From positions 175,210,200 to 175,274,199 of the forward strand of contig OX352774.1 of the NCBI GenBank assembly GCA_947095535.1: 64,000 nucleotides of DNA, in the 5' to 3' direction. Source of the stretch: Poecilobothrus nobilitatus. Lineage: Eukaryota; Arthropoda; Insecta; Diptera; Dolichopodidae. Below are positions 11,462 through 22,602 of this stretch, one piece after another (position 1 is the stretch's first letter; every line of letters starts with the position of its first letter). Position numbers and translations under genes: made by a program. Below the pieces are notes generated by a model. That model was not told the origin of the DNA. It saw nothing but the letters and a program-made list of their open reading frames with translations, and did not search any database.

Positions 11462-12200
11462 ACTTTACTGTTATTTAAGGTGACGTGATCCGGAAGACAT
11501 TGGCCTCGGAAAAAAATAGACATTGGTCCGATATTCTGCAAAAATATTCTGTAAAAAATGTATAACCCTGATTTTAAATCCAACTCTAAAATCCCTCGCA
11601 ACGCTTTGTCCGCTACATTTTGTCCGGCCACCATATGTACATATTCTGGAAAAAGCACAACCCTGATTTTTTAACTAATTACATAAAATCCCTATAAATT
11701 CGGAATCTACACATATACATAAATATGCATATTTTGAAAAAAGAGGCAACGCTGATTTTGAATCAACCTCTAAAACCACTCCTAATTCAAAATCCCGCAT
11801 AAAGATATTTATAAATATTTTCGATAAAGGGAGTAAAGTGATTTTAAATGCAATTCTAAAATCCCTATGAATTCAAAATATTGTATATACATATATATAA
11901 ATATTTTGGAATATTACCCTGACTTTGTAACCAACTCCAACATCCTTCCTAATTATTTTTTTTAAAAACATATTTCAACGTCAAAGAATTTAAAATAAAA
12001 CCTATCTAAAAAATTCCGGATTAATATCCAAGAAAATTTCCAATCCAAATATTAAATAACAGAGCGGGGCATTAGCCCTGGAAAAAATGGACATTAGTCT
12101 GGAAGAAAATATATTAAAATCATAACAAAAATTCCGGATTAAAGTCCAAAAAAACATGGACAGTGTTCTGGAGAAAATGGACATTAATCCGGAGTAAAAG
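11462..12200 (+). repeat. Composite repeat locus 1: five ~90-bp core units with short-unit flanks
   Basis: Between about 11530 and 11960 there are five degenerate head-to-tail units. Each begins ATATT[CT]T[GC][GA]AAAAA, continues with ACCCTGATTTT, then CAACTCTAAAATCCC, CCTAATTCAAAATC and a TATACATA stretch. The CCTGATTTT landmark falls near 11567, 11662, 11751, 11838 and 11919, giving periods of about 95, 89, 87 and 81 bp. On the right, 12000-12200 carries shorter units around ATTCCGGATTAA and GAAAATGGACATTA[AG]TC. Similar ACATTGG/CCGG units lie on the left at 11490-11528. The same core, with different flanking units, occurs at 14439, 36600 and 49060. The frames at 11416-11658 and 12002-12217 (minus) are repeat translations. 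Confidence 0.75.
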
Positions 12201-12209
12201 TCTAGACTA

Positions 12210-14430
12210 CTGTTCAAATTTTCAGTAATGCACTAATGTTAGTTATAAAAATAGTTAGCTAATAAAAGCTATATTTTAAATAAAATACTATAGCCTGAAA
12301 AAAAATACTTTTAAAAGTAAGAACAAAATAATTTGGTGAAAAATCGAAATTTTTCTTTTATTATTTTTTAAAATTAAAACTCGTACGTTATTAACAATTT
12401 TTATTCATCTTATTTTACTTCATTTTTATTTGTTAGTTCTTTAATTAAAACTTTTATTTTGATTTGTCGTGCTATTTTAATTTTTTTTTCTCTACTAAAA
12501 ATTCTTTCCCGGAACCTCTTTAAAATTGGCTTAAAAGAATAATAACTTGATATAAAACTAACCATTACATTGTTTTTGCCATATTTGTTTAATATTAACA
12601 TCATTATTAGATTGAATTTTAGTTTAAAAATCTGAAAATTTGTTAAACCTACCCATAATCTCCACCCTCCTTGATACTCACTTTAATAGTAACTTACTGA
12701 AATTTTAAATTATTCAATTTTAAAATTAACAATTACTTCACTTTACAATTGTTTCAAAACTTGATATATTTAAATTTCAAATAATTGAGACTGCTCTTAT
12801 TAATAAACAATTTTTTTTTTTATAAAAGACTCCTTTCTACTATTTCAAAACACAAAAAAAAAAACAGAAAAATCAGTGAAAAAGACCAATCTAAACTGGT
12901 CGAAAACACATTTGTTATCATGGTTTTTCTAGTGATATTAATTTTTGAAACCATAAAATGTTTTTTTTTTTAACAAATCCTTAAATTAAAAATGACAGAA
13001 GAAGGTACTTTTTTTGCATTTTTCTTTTCTAATTCTATTCGGCACGTGCCTCTAATTCACTTTTTTTCTACTCCTAGTCTTTAAAAAAAAAAAAATTAAA
13101 TTTTTGTCATCACACTTTCCTTTAACTGACATCATCATATAGCCATCATTTTCTCTAATCATTTTTACTGCCCGCTTTTATCCTCTTGTCCTTGAATCTT
13201 TCTACTCCCTTTCTTAATTTTTCGTCCTGACAAGAATCAAATGATGATTTAATTCAAGATTCAGTCATTGTTCAAATGAAAAAAAAAATACTCTTTTAAT
13301 AATTTTTCAATTCATTTTTTTTTTTTAGAAGGAGAAAAAGACGAAGAAGAGGAATAAAAACGCCCATCACTCAATTCAACCACCCCATTATAACGGTATA
13401 AAATTAAAATTAAAAAAAATAAGAAAGCAGAAAGAGAAGAAAAAAACTTTAACATTACCACAATTCCATCCAATTTTCGCTGTTTCTTGACTACAGCTAC
13501 TATTCCTGAATTTACAAAAATAAAAAATGCTAGGCAAGTAATTTTCTGAACAACTTTTAAAGATATTTTTTATTGTTGTTATTGTTTTTTTTTTTTGTTT
13601 TTCATTTTTGAGTAAAATGTATATAATTAAAAAAAAAAAAGAATTAAAATTGTGGTACGCATTTTTCTCGCCGTTTTCGTTTTAGTCCTTATTTTGATTT
13701 TATTTATTTTTAATATTATTATTGTATAGTTATATACATTTTAAGGACTACAACACTAGAAACTCCCTATCCGCAATATGATTATGTCAACTATGAAAAA
13801 TAATTAAGTGACCTCAAGCACTTTTCACTGTCATTATACATTTTTATTTTTATTTTGTTTTATTGTTCTGAATTTAACTGTAGGCCGAAGATAGAGCAAC
13901 TTGGAACACAAAAAAAATATTCTTATTTGTACAATTTGTACATTTTAAAGTACCTACAAGTATGCAATGCAATTTACACGTACTATTTTTAACAAAACAA
14001 AAAAAATTTTGTACTTATGCGAATTTTAACATAAAATTACTAATGTAATTAAACTTTTAAGAATTTATTATATGAATTAATTGAAAAGTATAATTGAATG
14101 TAATAATTGTTAAAATAATAAATGATAATTTTAATTATATAATATTTATATTTACATACATTTTTTACGTTTAAAAATAAAAAAGTTGGAAATAAATTTC
14201 ATTTAAATTTATTTAAAATTAGGGTATTTCTCTCCTTCAGCTTCCGAGCCCGACTTGCTTGAAATTTTACGTTACGGTACCCAGTGACGTCACATATACT
14301 TCATAGAACACGACTTTGATCGGCAAGCTCATTTAAAGATCAAATTTATTATTATAAATTTTTTCTAATATTCAGAATTATTTTACTTAAAGCGTTATAT
14401 TTTTGCTCTTCAACAATATGCAGGAACGAA
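12210..14430. other. Non-coding AT-rich DNA
   Basis: No coding similarity or repeat family was recognised. The frames at 12410-12604 (minus) and 12785-12973 (plus) are composition-driven. A CRE-like palindrome TGACGTCA occurs at about 14285, with no other evidence of a promoter. Confidence 0.45.
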
Positions 14431-14438
14431 ATTTTAAC

Positions 14439-15417
14439 GGTGCAGTAACAGAACGCCCGCGCGGCCTTAATACCAAAACTTTTGGAATTAACGCTCGTGG
14501 GCTTTAAATCCTTTTTAAAAAATAATTACAGTCCACGGGTGCTAATTCCACTAGATATTGGGCTTTAAGCCCATTTCGAAAAAGAATTAAAGCCCACAGT
14601 AACACAAAGGTTACTATCATTATTCTGTATTTCATTTAACTGGATTTTATTTGGTGACATGTCAGTAGTCCCATGGTCAGAAGTCTCACTGGGACTTTTG
14701 ACTCACTTCAATGAACCCGAAGTCCCACGGGACTTTTGTCCCATTGTTAAGGCCACAGGGATTTTGGGAGGGATTTTAAAATTAAATTCAAAATCAGGAT
14801 TATACGCCTTTTACAGAGTATTTAGATATATGCTTATGAAAGTTTCTGAATTAGGAGATATTTTAGAGTTGGTTACAAAATCAGGTTTATACCGCCTTTT
14901 TCCAGAATATGTATATAATCCTCCTAATTCGAAACTCGCATATGCATACATCTAAATATTCTGTAAAAGGTGTATAATCCTAATTTTAAATTCAATCCTA
15001 AAACCCCTACCAAAATCGCTGACAATAGGAGTATTGCTTATATAAATAGGAAAAAGCATATAACGCTGATTTTGTAACCAACTCTAAAATCCCTCCCAAT
15101 TCAGAATCTCGCACATATACATATTAGTAAACATTCTGGAAAAAGGGGACACCTCCATTTTTATCCAAAACTCTAAAATCTCTCCTAATACGTTCGCTCT
15201 AAATATTATACTACTCTCTTCTTTTAATAACAAAAAATACTGTCCAACTCAAACTCCAACTCAACTCAAAAGGAATTAAAGTTCGCTGATTTTAATTCCT
15301 TTTAATTATGGGCTTTAATTTCAATTCAAAAGTTTTGGAATATATCTAAATATAATATTTAGAAGTATTGGAATTAAAGCCCGTGGGTTATATTTTCGGG
15401 CGTTCTGTCACTGCACC
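14439..15417. mobile_element. Composite repeat locus 2: TIR-bounded element of about 980 bp
   Basis: The left end reads GGTGCAGTAACAGAACGCCC. The right end, on the opposite strand, reads GGTGCAGTGACAGAACGCCC, so one base differs. Outside the ends are ATTTTAAC (left) and ATTTTTAAC (right), an 8-9 bp imperfect target duplication. Inside each end are arms of short units built on GGGCTTTAATTCC, in opposite orientation. The centre holds about two minus-oriented core units (14755-14945) and about three plus-oriented units (14955-15190), so the whole element is roughly dyad-symmetric. There is no transposase, so it would be non-autonomous. The superfamily is not clear; the target-duplication length would fit hAT, P, Merlin or Mutator. 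The frame at 14659-14955 (plus) crosses the core and is not a gene. Confidence 0.75.
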
Positions 15418-15465
15418 ATTTTTAACTGCGTTATAGAGTCTGATACTATCTTTAATATACACCTT

Positions 15466-15823
15466 GGGTATTTTTCTTTTTTAGTTCAGATTTGTGCTCT
15501 GAACAGATATCCAGTACATACAGTACGTTCTGAACATATTAAAAATATTTTATCTCTAAAAGCTACGAAATAATTTTGAAACACAATAGAGCTTTAACCT
15601 GTCAAAAGTGTCAAATCATTTGAAAATATAAAATGTTTGACATTTAAATTCAAATCCTGTACGATATTTGTAAATGAAAATCGAACATTTAGATCATACT
15701 CTGAGCGCACTTTGAATCTAAAAAGAAACGCAAAAGATAAACTCTGATCATTCAGAGTGAAAAAAGAAATACAAATTTTGTTTTGACAGTTTTGTCTGGC
15801 TCTGCTCTGAACAAAAACAGCCC
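15466..15823. mobile_element. Candidate small MITE with imperfect terminal inversions
   Basis: The right end, on the opposite strand, reads GGGCTGTTTTTGTTCAGAGC. The left end reads GGGTATTTTTCTTTTTTAGTTCAGA. Both share GGG, a T-run and GTTCAGA. The interior carries more inverted TGTCAAA/TTTGACA and CTCTGA/TCAGAG pairs. No target duplication is convincing, and no second copy is present in the window, so this stays tentative. Confidence 0.3.
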
Positions 15824-15829
15824 TTATTT

Positions 15830-17330
15830 CATCTTAATCTGTGCTACTATTTCTGCAATATTGCAGTTAAGAGTTAAAATTTTGGTATAAAATAAAATTT
15901 TTCTTCAGAGATTTTAGAAGTCTTTATACTTTGAAAATTTTTAAAGACATCCTATATTATATTTATACCGTTAGAAAGGTCTCTACATACACTTTCATAC
16001 GGTATATAATAAGTATGGTACGGCTTGGTTAGAAATAGTATATAATAGTCTCACCAGAGTTTAGAAATGCGAAATTGAAACAACAATTTTTATAAAAAAT
16101 GCAATTTCATACTTTTCTTCTCATATATTTATTTTGCCTTTTTTTTCTTGCTGAAATATTAGGGTTTGCAATCCCGTTCCATAATTCCAGTACGAGATTT
16201 CGGGATTATATTATTCCAGATCCGGGATCAGGGGTTTGATTTCGGGATTAGCATTCGACTACTTATGAACAAGAAATACATAATTTTGTTGTTGAAAAGG
16301 ATGTATTTTCTTTATGTATTAATAAAACTGAAAACATTAATAAACACTTGGTTCATGTAATATGTATGAAGTTGGGACTTAGAGAAAATATGTTATTCAA
16401 TTAAATAAAACTTAAAGTTAGTCGGATCAAAAAATGTTCTATGGCAAAGTTGTTGCTCTTTACTAATGTAACAACATTTTCTTAATAATTTTTCTCATAA
16501 TGTTTTCTTGTTACGAAATATTCGTAAAAAACTTGAAAATGCACTAGTAAAGTACCACTTGCTGTTGTCCGATTTATTTTTTCCAGACAATGAAACCTAA
16601 AGGAAAGTAAAGCCAACATCAGAAGCAAGTTTTGTTCGAATTACTTCATTAGAGAGTCTATGACAGAGCCAACAAACTTATGGAAATATATGACCAATAT
16701 GAGACCACTATTGTTCATACTATTCATTCTTGAATATATAGAATTTCTTATAGCAGTATAGGTTCAGTTAATTTTATTAACTTCTCTTCACCTGTTAAAT
16801 AGAACAGCACAATTTTTTCCGTATTACTTTTTTTTTTATTCCATTTCAGTTTACAGATTACAGAAAATTTAAACCAATTTTAATAATACTGCAAGAGACT
16901 AGTTCTGGGTAGGCTAAGTGGTTAAGAGTTTGAGTTTTTTGATATTAATTTTACTTATACTTTGGTAGATTTGTAAAAGCGTTAAAACGTTTATTTAGGA
17001 TATAGCATTTCAACAATTAGATTTGGTCTATAAAATTTTAAAAATATTTATTTAAGAGTTTGAATAATGCCAATTCAGAGCATTAATTATAATTCAGAGA
17101 AAATATTTTAATTTAATGATATCTATAAAGTATTTTTCATTATACAAAAAAATTTTCTTTCTTTACTTTTATTTTAGAACATGTTATTTCAGGGCACAAA
17201 ATAATTGAAGAACGTATACGGTAGTGGTGAACGTATACGGTAGTTGTGTTCTAATGTTATAGCTTTTTTTTTGTTTTGAATGAAAATTTACTTTCTTTTA
17301 TTTTTTCTTGCTGTCACATTTCTAACTTGA
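15830..17330. other. Non-coding DNA with minor repeats
   Basis: Around 16170-16250 the phrases GATTTCGGGATT and ATCCGGGATCAGGGG form a cryptic CGGGAT-rich patch. An A-box-like GGCTAAGTGGTTAAGAG occurs near 16913 with no B box following. A 19-bp tandem duplication (GAACGTATACGGTAGTGGT and a near copy) lies at 17210-17247. No gene was recognised. Confidence 0.5.
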
Positions 17331-17366
17331 GCCATTAATGGATATATTTTGTTTTTAAATATTTCT

Positions 17367-17549
17367 ATGCAACTGCTCAACGATTATGAAAAATGTAAAT
17401 GGTGCATTGGCTACGTCAATATCACTTTCAGTGAGAACTTCTTTACATACTGCGACGTATGTATAGGATTCAATTTAAAAGATTTAAATGACGACTGCAT
17501 ATTTTCCCCATTTGAAAGATTGATTTGTTTACTCGAAAATATATTGTAA
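17367..17549 (+). CDS. Unrecognised 60-codon ORF with paired cysteines (doubtful)
   Basis: This frame is open from 17331 after a TGA at 17328-17330; the first in-frame ATG is at 17367 and the stop is TAA at 17547-17549. The product contains KCKWC near its start and YCDVC about 25 residues later, plus single Cys residues further on. That is a CxxC...CxxC spacing that could bind zinc, but I do not recognise the family. Base composition is less A/T-run-dominated than in neighbouring frames, which is why it is listed. It could equally be an exon fragment, a mobile-element relic or chance. No promoter, splice site or neighbouring exon supports it. Confidence 0.18.
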   Translation: MQLLNDYEKCKWCIGYVNITFSENFFTYCDVCIGFNLKDLNDDCIFSPFERLICLLENIL

Positions 17550-17805
17550 ATCTTAAAAAAATTAAAATGGTTAGCTATTATATTAATATGTACATAACAT
17601 CTATATTATAACATTTAAATGAAAACGAAAAGCAATGCAATTTAAATGATCATTTTAGAAATCTCGAGCAATTCTCCTTTCTAATCTTAAGTTTTTTTGA
17701 TCCAAAATAATTTTGTTCTTCTACAGCAACAACACCAAAGGAAAATGAACCCACAAAATATATATCCTAAAGAATTTGAAATAAGTTTTAAAATCAAATT
17801 TGAAA

Positions 17806-18275
17806 TAATAATATTAATAGTAATAATATAATAATAATAATAATAATAGCTGCTACAGTGGAGCTATTTAGGGTTATATCATGCAGGAAGGTGTTGTAAT
17901 CCACTGATGGCTCTGACTCTGTAGTAAAATAATAATAATATTAATAAATAATACTAATACCAATAATAAAAGCTGGTACAGTGACAGAGCGGGTTGCCTC
18001 CAATAATTACCTCATGCAGCAAGGTGTTATATACTACTGCATGTTGTAATTATTGTAACGATATAGTCACTGTTACAGTCCCAATCCCAATTCAATGTTT
18101 CCGCATTAATTTCCTATCATTTCCTATCCTATTCCTTTAGCCAATATACTGCGTCAGCAGGTAAGGGTTTTATCCCATTATATTGACTAAAGGGGGAGGT
18201 GGGTTTAGTCAGTAAGAATCTGACACTACCAAGGGGAAATTCTTGGTGTCTTTGGAAGATTTTCACCTCCCTTGA
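17806..18275 (-). mobile_element. (ATT)n-tailed dispersed element, copy 2, with two tails
   Basis: Two 3'-end pieces lie head to tail. The first has a (TAA)n tract at about 17806-17850 followed by TAGCTGCTACAGTGGAGCTA and a short body to about 17915. The second has a (TAA)n-like tract at about 17926-17970, then AAAGCTGGTACAGTGACAGA and a longer body to about 18275. The longer body is collinear with 5777-6131, including TATACTACTGCATGTTGTAA, CAATTCAATGTTTC, TTTATCCCATTATA, AGTAAGAATCTGACACTACC and AATTCTTGGTGTCTTTGG. The orientation is minus if the microsatellite is the tail. The tandem arrangement suggests nested or repeated insertion, or a dimeric element. Confidence 0.7.
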
Positions 18276-18289
18276 GAAAAGAAAATAGA

Positions 18290-20085
18290 TAAAAAATTAG
18301 ATGAAAAAAAAAACCTTCAATCTTCACCTGAATCTTCCAATAATATTCATATACGACGGAATTTAGAATAATTAAAAATTTTTGGTCGTATCGTAACTAA
18401 TTTATTGGAGCAAATCTGCACTGGAATTTAAAATAAAGTACAAGAAGTACATATAATTTTATACAAACTTTTTGACTACATAAGCTTGAAAGTCTATTCT
18501 ATGGATTTCAGAAAACTGATCAGTTCTATTAAGTAAGCACTTAAATACAAATTAAATTTTGTTTTATTTTGTAATCTGAATTGAGTTTAATTAATTTGAA
18601 TCATTGAATTAAGTGATATAATTAAGTGATCGACATTATTTTTAATAAGTATCTAGATATTAGGTGTTATAATATTTTGAAATACAAAATGCAAATTTAT
18701 AACATTAGAGACGTTAGAGGTCGAAAACGTCTCGTTGCTTATGACACTGAACATAACATAATTAATATGTACATACTTAACATACATTATATATAAAAAC
18801 ACACTAACACTTGTTTGTAATTGATAACTTGCTGTTGTAATTGATAACTTGTTGTTTTCTGGAAGGAGGGATATAAAAACTATCCTTACATCTAGGCCCT
18901 GCGACCCTATTATTCATTAATAATTTAATCTTATAATACTTTTTTATATCTTAGTTAATTGTAGTAGGTAGTTCACTAAATAACTGCTTTATCTAACACA
19001 ATAGGGTTGACTATAGTGACTACAAAATCTCGCCAACACAATATACATATACATCAATATGCTATCTTATATGATATTTATTTCAGCAACAAAAAAAAAA
19101 AAAATGCAATTAATGTGTTTCTTTAACATCACTTACATTTAGAAATGGAATGAATACATATTATTCTAAAATATTATTTTTAATTTTACACTAAGTATTC
19201 TAGTATATATTTAGCATAATTTCAATGGCTATATTGAAACTTTTACACCACTCTTACGCTAAAACACAATTTTTCAATGACATATTATATAATTGGATTA
19301 CCGGTTTTGACATCATAATTGGTATTACCGGTTCTGATTCTTGGGAGAAATAAATCAAATTGCAATTTTCAATTTAAATTTTAGAAAAAAAAAAACAATA
19401 CAATTAAAATTTTTAAAATTATCTATTTTTAAAAATTTTTAAGATTGCCATCACTATTAGGAATGAATATTTCAACATTGAAATTAAATGAATTTGTTTT
19501 TTTTTTTTTTTTCCTTTTTTTCATTTCATTTTAAATTTCGTTTATAATGCCTGTTTTAAAGATAATTAAATTTGCCGCAAAGATTTTTGATGTCACCAAT
19601 TTTTCTGATTAATATTTTTTCTTCTATCTCTATCTCTTTCTGTTTTACTGTTTTTCTTTTCTTTTTTTCTTTCATTTTCAATGTCTCTTTTTTTAACGCA
19701 GTATACACAATAAAAAAATTAAATTAAATTAAATTGAAAAAAATAGTAAAAAAAAAAAAAACGGAAGCATAATCCAGCATCAGTCAAGGATTTCATAATT
19801 CTTTTTTTTTTTATGAAATTAAAAATTTTTTTTTACTATTTTTTTTTTTGTTTTTCGATTTTGTTTTCTTTTTTATTAAAATTGTGCTGGCCGCAGACAC
19901 CGCAATATTGAAAACCATAAAACGATGAATTGGATGGTTAGATAAATGGATGGATAATTCATTCGTATTAGTTATACATATATTATTGTTTATGATGTTC
20001 ATAATTTAGTATATATATACAGATATTTAAACGTGTACATATTATTTTAACAATAAAACGCTGACCTGAGCTTATATATGGGGAC
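18290..20085. other. Non-coding AT-rich DNA
   Basis: Contains a 20-bp tandem duplication of TGTAATTGATAACTTG at 18816-18851, and two ATTACCGGTT motifs 26 bp apart at 19298 and 19324. Long T-runs occur at 19497-19512 and 19801-19850. The frame at 19811-20002 (minus) is low-complexity Lys-rich translation. No gene was recognised. Confidence 0.5.
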
Positions 20086-20092
20086 ATTATTC

Positions 20093-20126
<34 letters not shown>
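20093..20126. repeat. (AAT)n microsatellite
   Basis: About eleven perfect AAT/TAA units. Unlike the (TAA)n tracts at 5.7 and 17.8 kb, the adjoining sequence shows none of the dispersed-element blocks, so this appears to be a simple microsatellite. Confidence 0.9.
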
Positions 20127-20129
<3 letters not shown>

Positions 20130-20131
<2 letters not shown>

Positions 20132-20985
20132 TATTTTTTTGTTCCCAATAAAGATATTTGGTTGTTAATTTTTTTACTGGATTTTTTTTTTCTTTTGTTT
20201 TGTTTTCGTAATCCTCACATTTTTTGATGAATCTGATGATTATAATGACGTACAATCCCAATCATAGTTCATCATATATAGTTGTGGCTGAGAGACCAAA
20301 CAAAACAAAATGAAAAATCTGCAAAATAAATTCCATCCATTCCATTCATTGTCGGGATATAATTTTCATTATATTCATTTTTTTTTTACTGTATTATTTA
20401 TTAAATTATTTTTTTTTTAATTTCTTTTTTAATTTTTTTTTTTTTTTAATTTGCTTGTGACATTTTTTCATTCGACTGTCATTTTAATACGTGGTAACTA
20501 AAATAATAAGTAAAAAATTAGAGTTTTGATACGGTTAGTAATTTAGTGGTACCAAACCAAGTAGAAAAACTTCAATGGTTATTTTTAATTTGGCACTACT
20601 TAGATCAAGACTATAGCACTATATCATAGTTTAACTCTTTTCATAAATCTAAAAAAAAATCTAAAATCAGAAGATTAAAAACTTTTCAACAGTTTAAAAG
20701 GATCACATATTATTAAAATCAACTATCATTGACTAGCGATTCTTCGAACGAAATTATAAATGTTTAAAAACAACACAATGTAATTGTTTATTTTACTCCG
20801 TTAAGTATATTAATCCTAACAAAAGTTAGATATCATCATTAAAATTAATGCTTTATATCTTTTTTAACTATATAAAGTGATTTTGTATACTGTTGTTGAA
20901 GTTCTACTGCTAATGATTCCACAATTTTCAACTAATCGTTTTGAATTTCATAAAATAAAACTATACTCAATAAATAAAATTAAAT
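20130..20985. other. Non-coding AT-rich DNA
   Basis: T-rich tracts lie around 20180-20200 and 20375-20450. No coding or mobile-element signal was recognised. Confidence 0.5.
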
Positions 20986-20987
20986 TA

Positions 20988-21173
20988 GGGGCCTCGGTGG
21001 TCTAGTGAGTAAGAGCGTATAAAACGTTGTAAACACCGAGGGAGTGTGGGTTAGAATACCACACTAGTCGCAGAGTAACTCCCTCTTACGACATGTACAG
21101 CCACGCCTGGGAAGAAAAGACTGTGTAATTTCCTTGTTACATTTATGTGGCAGGCAAATGCACTAAAAAAAAA
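20988..21173 (+). mobile_element. tRNA-derived SINE, plus strand
   Basis: The A-box region TGGTCTAGTGAGTAAGAGCG is followed by a degenerate B box (GGGTTAGAATACCACAC). The family body follows: CTCTTACGACATGTACAGCC, ACGCCTGGGAAGAAAAGACT, then TTTCCTTGTTACATTTATG, TGGCAGGCAAATGCAC and a terminal A-run. Its closest relative here is the copy at 52263. The B-box substitutions probably disable RNA polymerase III transcription. Confidence 0.8.
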
Positions 21174-21179
21174 TTTAAT

Positions 21180-22590
21180 TAGAATACTGCAATCGTATTA
21201 ACGTCAACGCATTTTTACTCATATATTTTAGTTTATTTTGTTTTTGTGATAGAATTTGCGCAAATATTTTGTAATAAAGTTTGATTAATTTATACATCCA
21301 TGTGCAGAAATATATATGTACATATATATCACTCTACAAACATAATACAAAAAAATATATACACCTATATCTATAATTTATATTAATATACAGAAAATAT
21401 TTATTTTATGGTCCCGTATGTCAACTGCCTTTTTTTGTCATTCACTGATCTTTTTAATTTTACCAATTCAATAATAAAGTGACATATTATTAATTTACGG
21501 TTATTATAAGGAAGAAAATATTAAAAAAAAAAAAAAAAAAAGAATGGTCCTATATGGCTAGTAAAGTCAAACGCTAATTTTGTCAATTTAGAATAAATAA
21601 TATTGGTCTCTCAAAACTCTCAGCAGTATGTCCAAATACAAAAACAACGATTCAAATAATAAATAATTCTTACATATTATATCAATGTATCATTGTATAT
21701 ATGCAGATGTATATATTGAATTTTGAAGTGGTTACATATTACAACTTTGGATTTGTAAAATGTAATTTTATAAAGTACCCTGTTATTTATTACATGATAA
21801 GAGTTCTTAAAAGTTAATTGTTACCAAATTAACTTGAAATCTTTTTAATTTGTTTCTTTGAAGTTTGTACCCCCTCTGTACTTAATACAACTACAAGTAG
21901 TTACAAATTGATTTTTCTCTTAATATGACAGTTATGAGAAAATTTTAATTTAAACCAGATAAGAAAAACGTAATACTGTTTATTTTTTTTCTAACTTCAT
22001 TGTCGCTTATGACTGTCCCCTATAATAAATAATTTGTTTTTTTTTTCGAAGGACTATTATAGAAATAAATTGTTTGTGATTAATTTTAACATTTATTTAA
22101 TTTAATTAGAATAATTGTTATTACATAGGTTTAATTGATAATTGTATAATGGTTTGTAGTTTTTTCCTAACATTTTATTAATTTTTTTTTTTTTTTTTAA
22201 TATGTTTGACAATAAAGATTTCACTTACATTTAAGATAGAACTTATAAATATATAACAACTATAAAGAACTGAACCATAGTTTAGAAATCTGTGAAATTG
22301 GGAGGTAGTCAACTTTTGATTGTACATCTGGAAAAGACTGATCCTTTATAGAAGGTTAGATTTTAAAAGTCACTATAACTTCATAATAAATAAAACTAAC
22401 TCAATTCTTGGTTTAATTATGCGTTGGTCAAAAGAAATTTTTGACTCTATATCACAAAGCAACTTTTCATTCCTTATGTAAATCCTATATATACTTGAAT
22501 ACTCAAGCCTAGTAGAGTCTCCCTATTATGATATTGACATTTCAAGTATAGAATCAATTCAAAAAAATAATTCTTTGTTTCGCTTTACGC
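21180..22590. other. Non-coding AT-rich DNA
   Basis: TATA-type microsatellite lies near 21308-21330 and a poly(A) run at about 21524-21541. No gene or known repeat was recognised before the LINE remnant at 22.6 kb. Confidence 0.5.
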
Positions 22591-22602
22591 AACCTTGCTT
22601 GG

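Noticed and set aside
14285..14292. CRE-like TGACGTCA as a promoter element
   Set aside because: A single 8-mer without a TATA/Inr context, a gene or conservation data.
16905..16935. A-box-like GGCTAAGTGGTTAAGAG suggesting a tRNA gene or SINE
   Set aside because: No B box, hairpin arms or A-tail within the expected distance.
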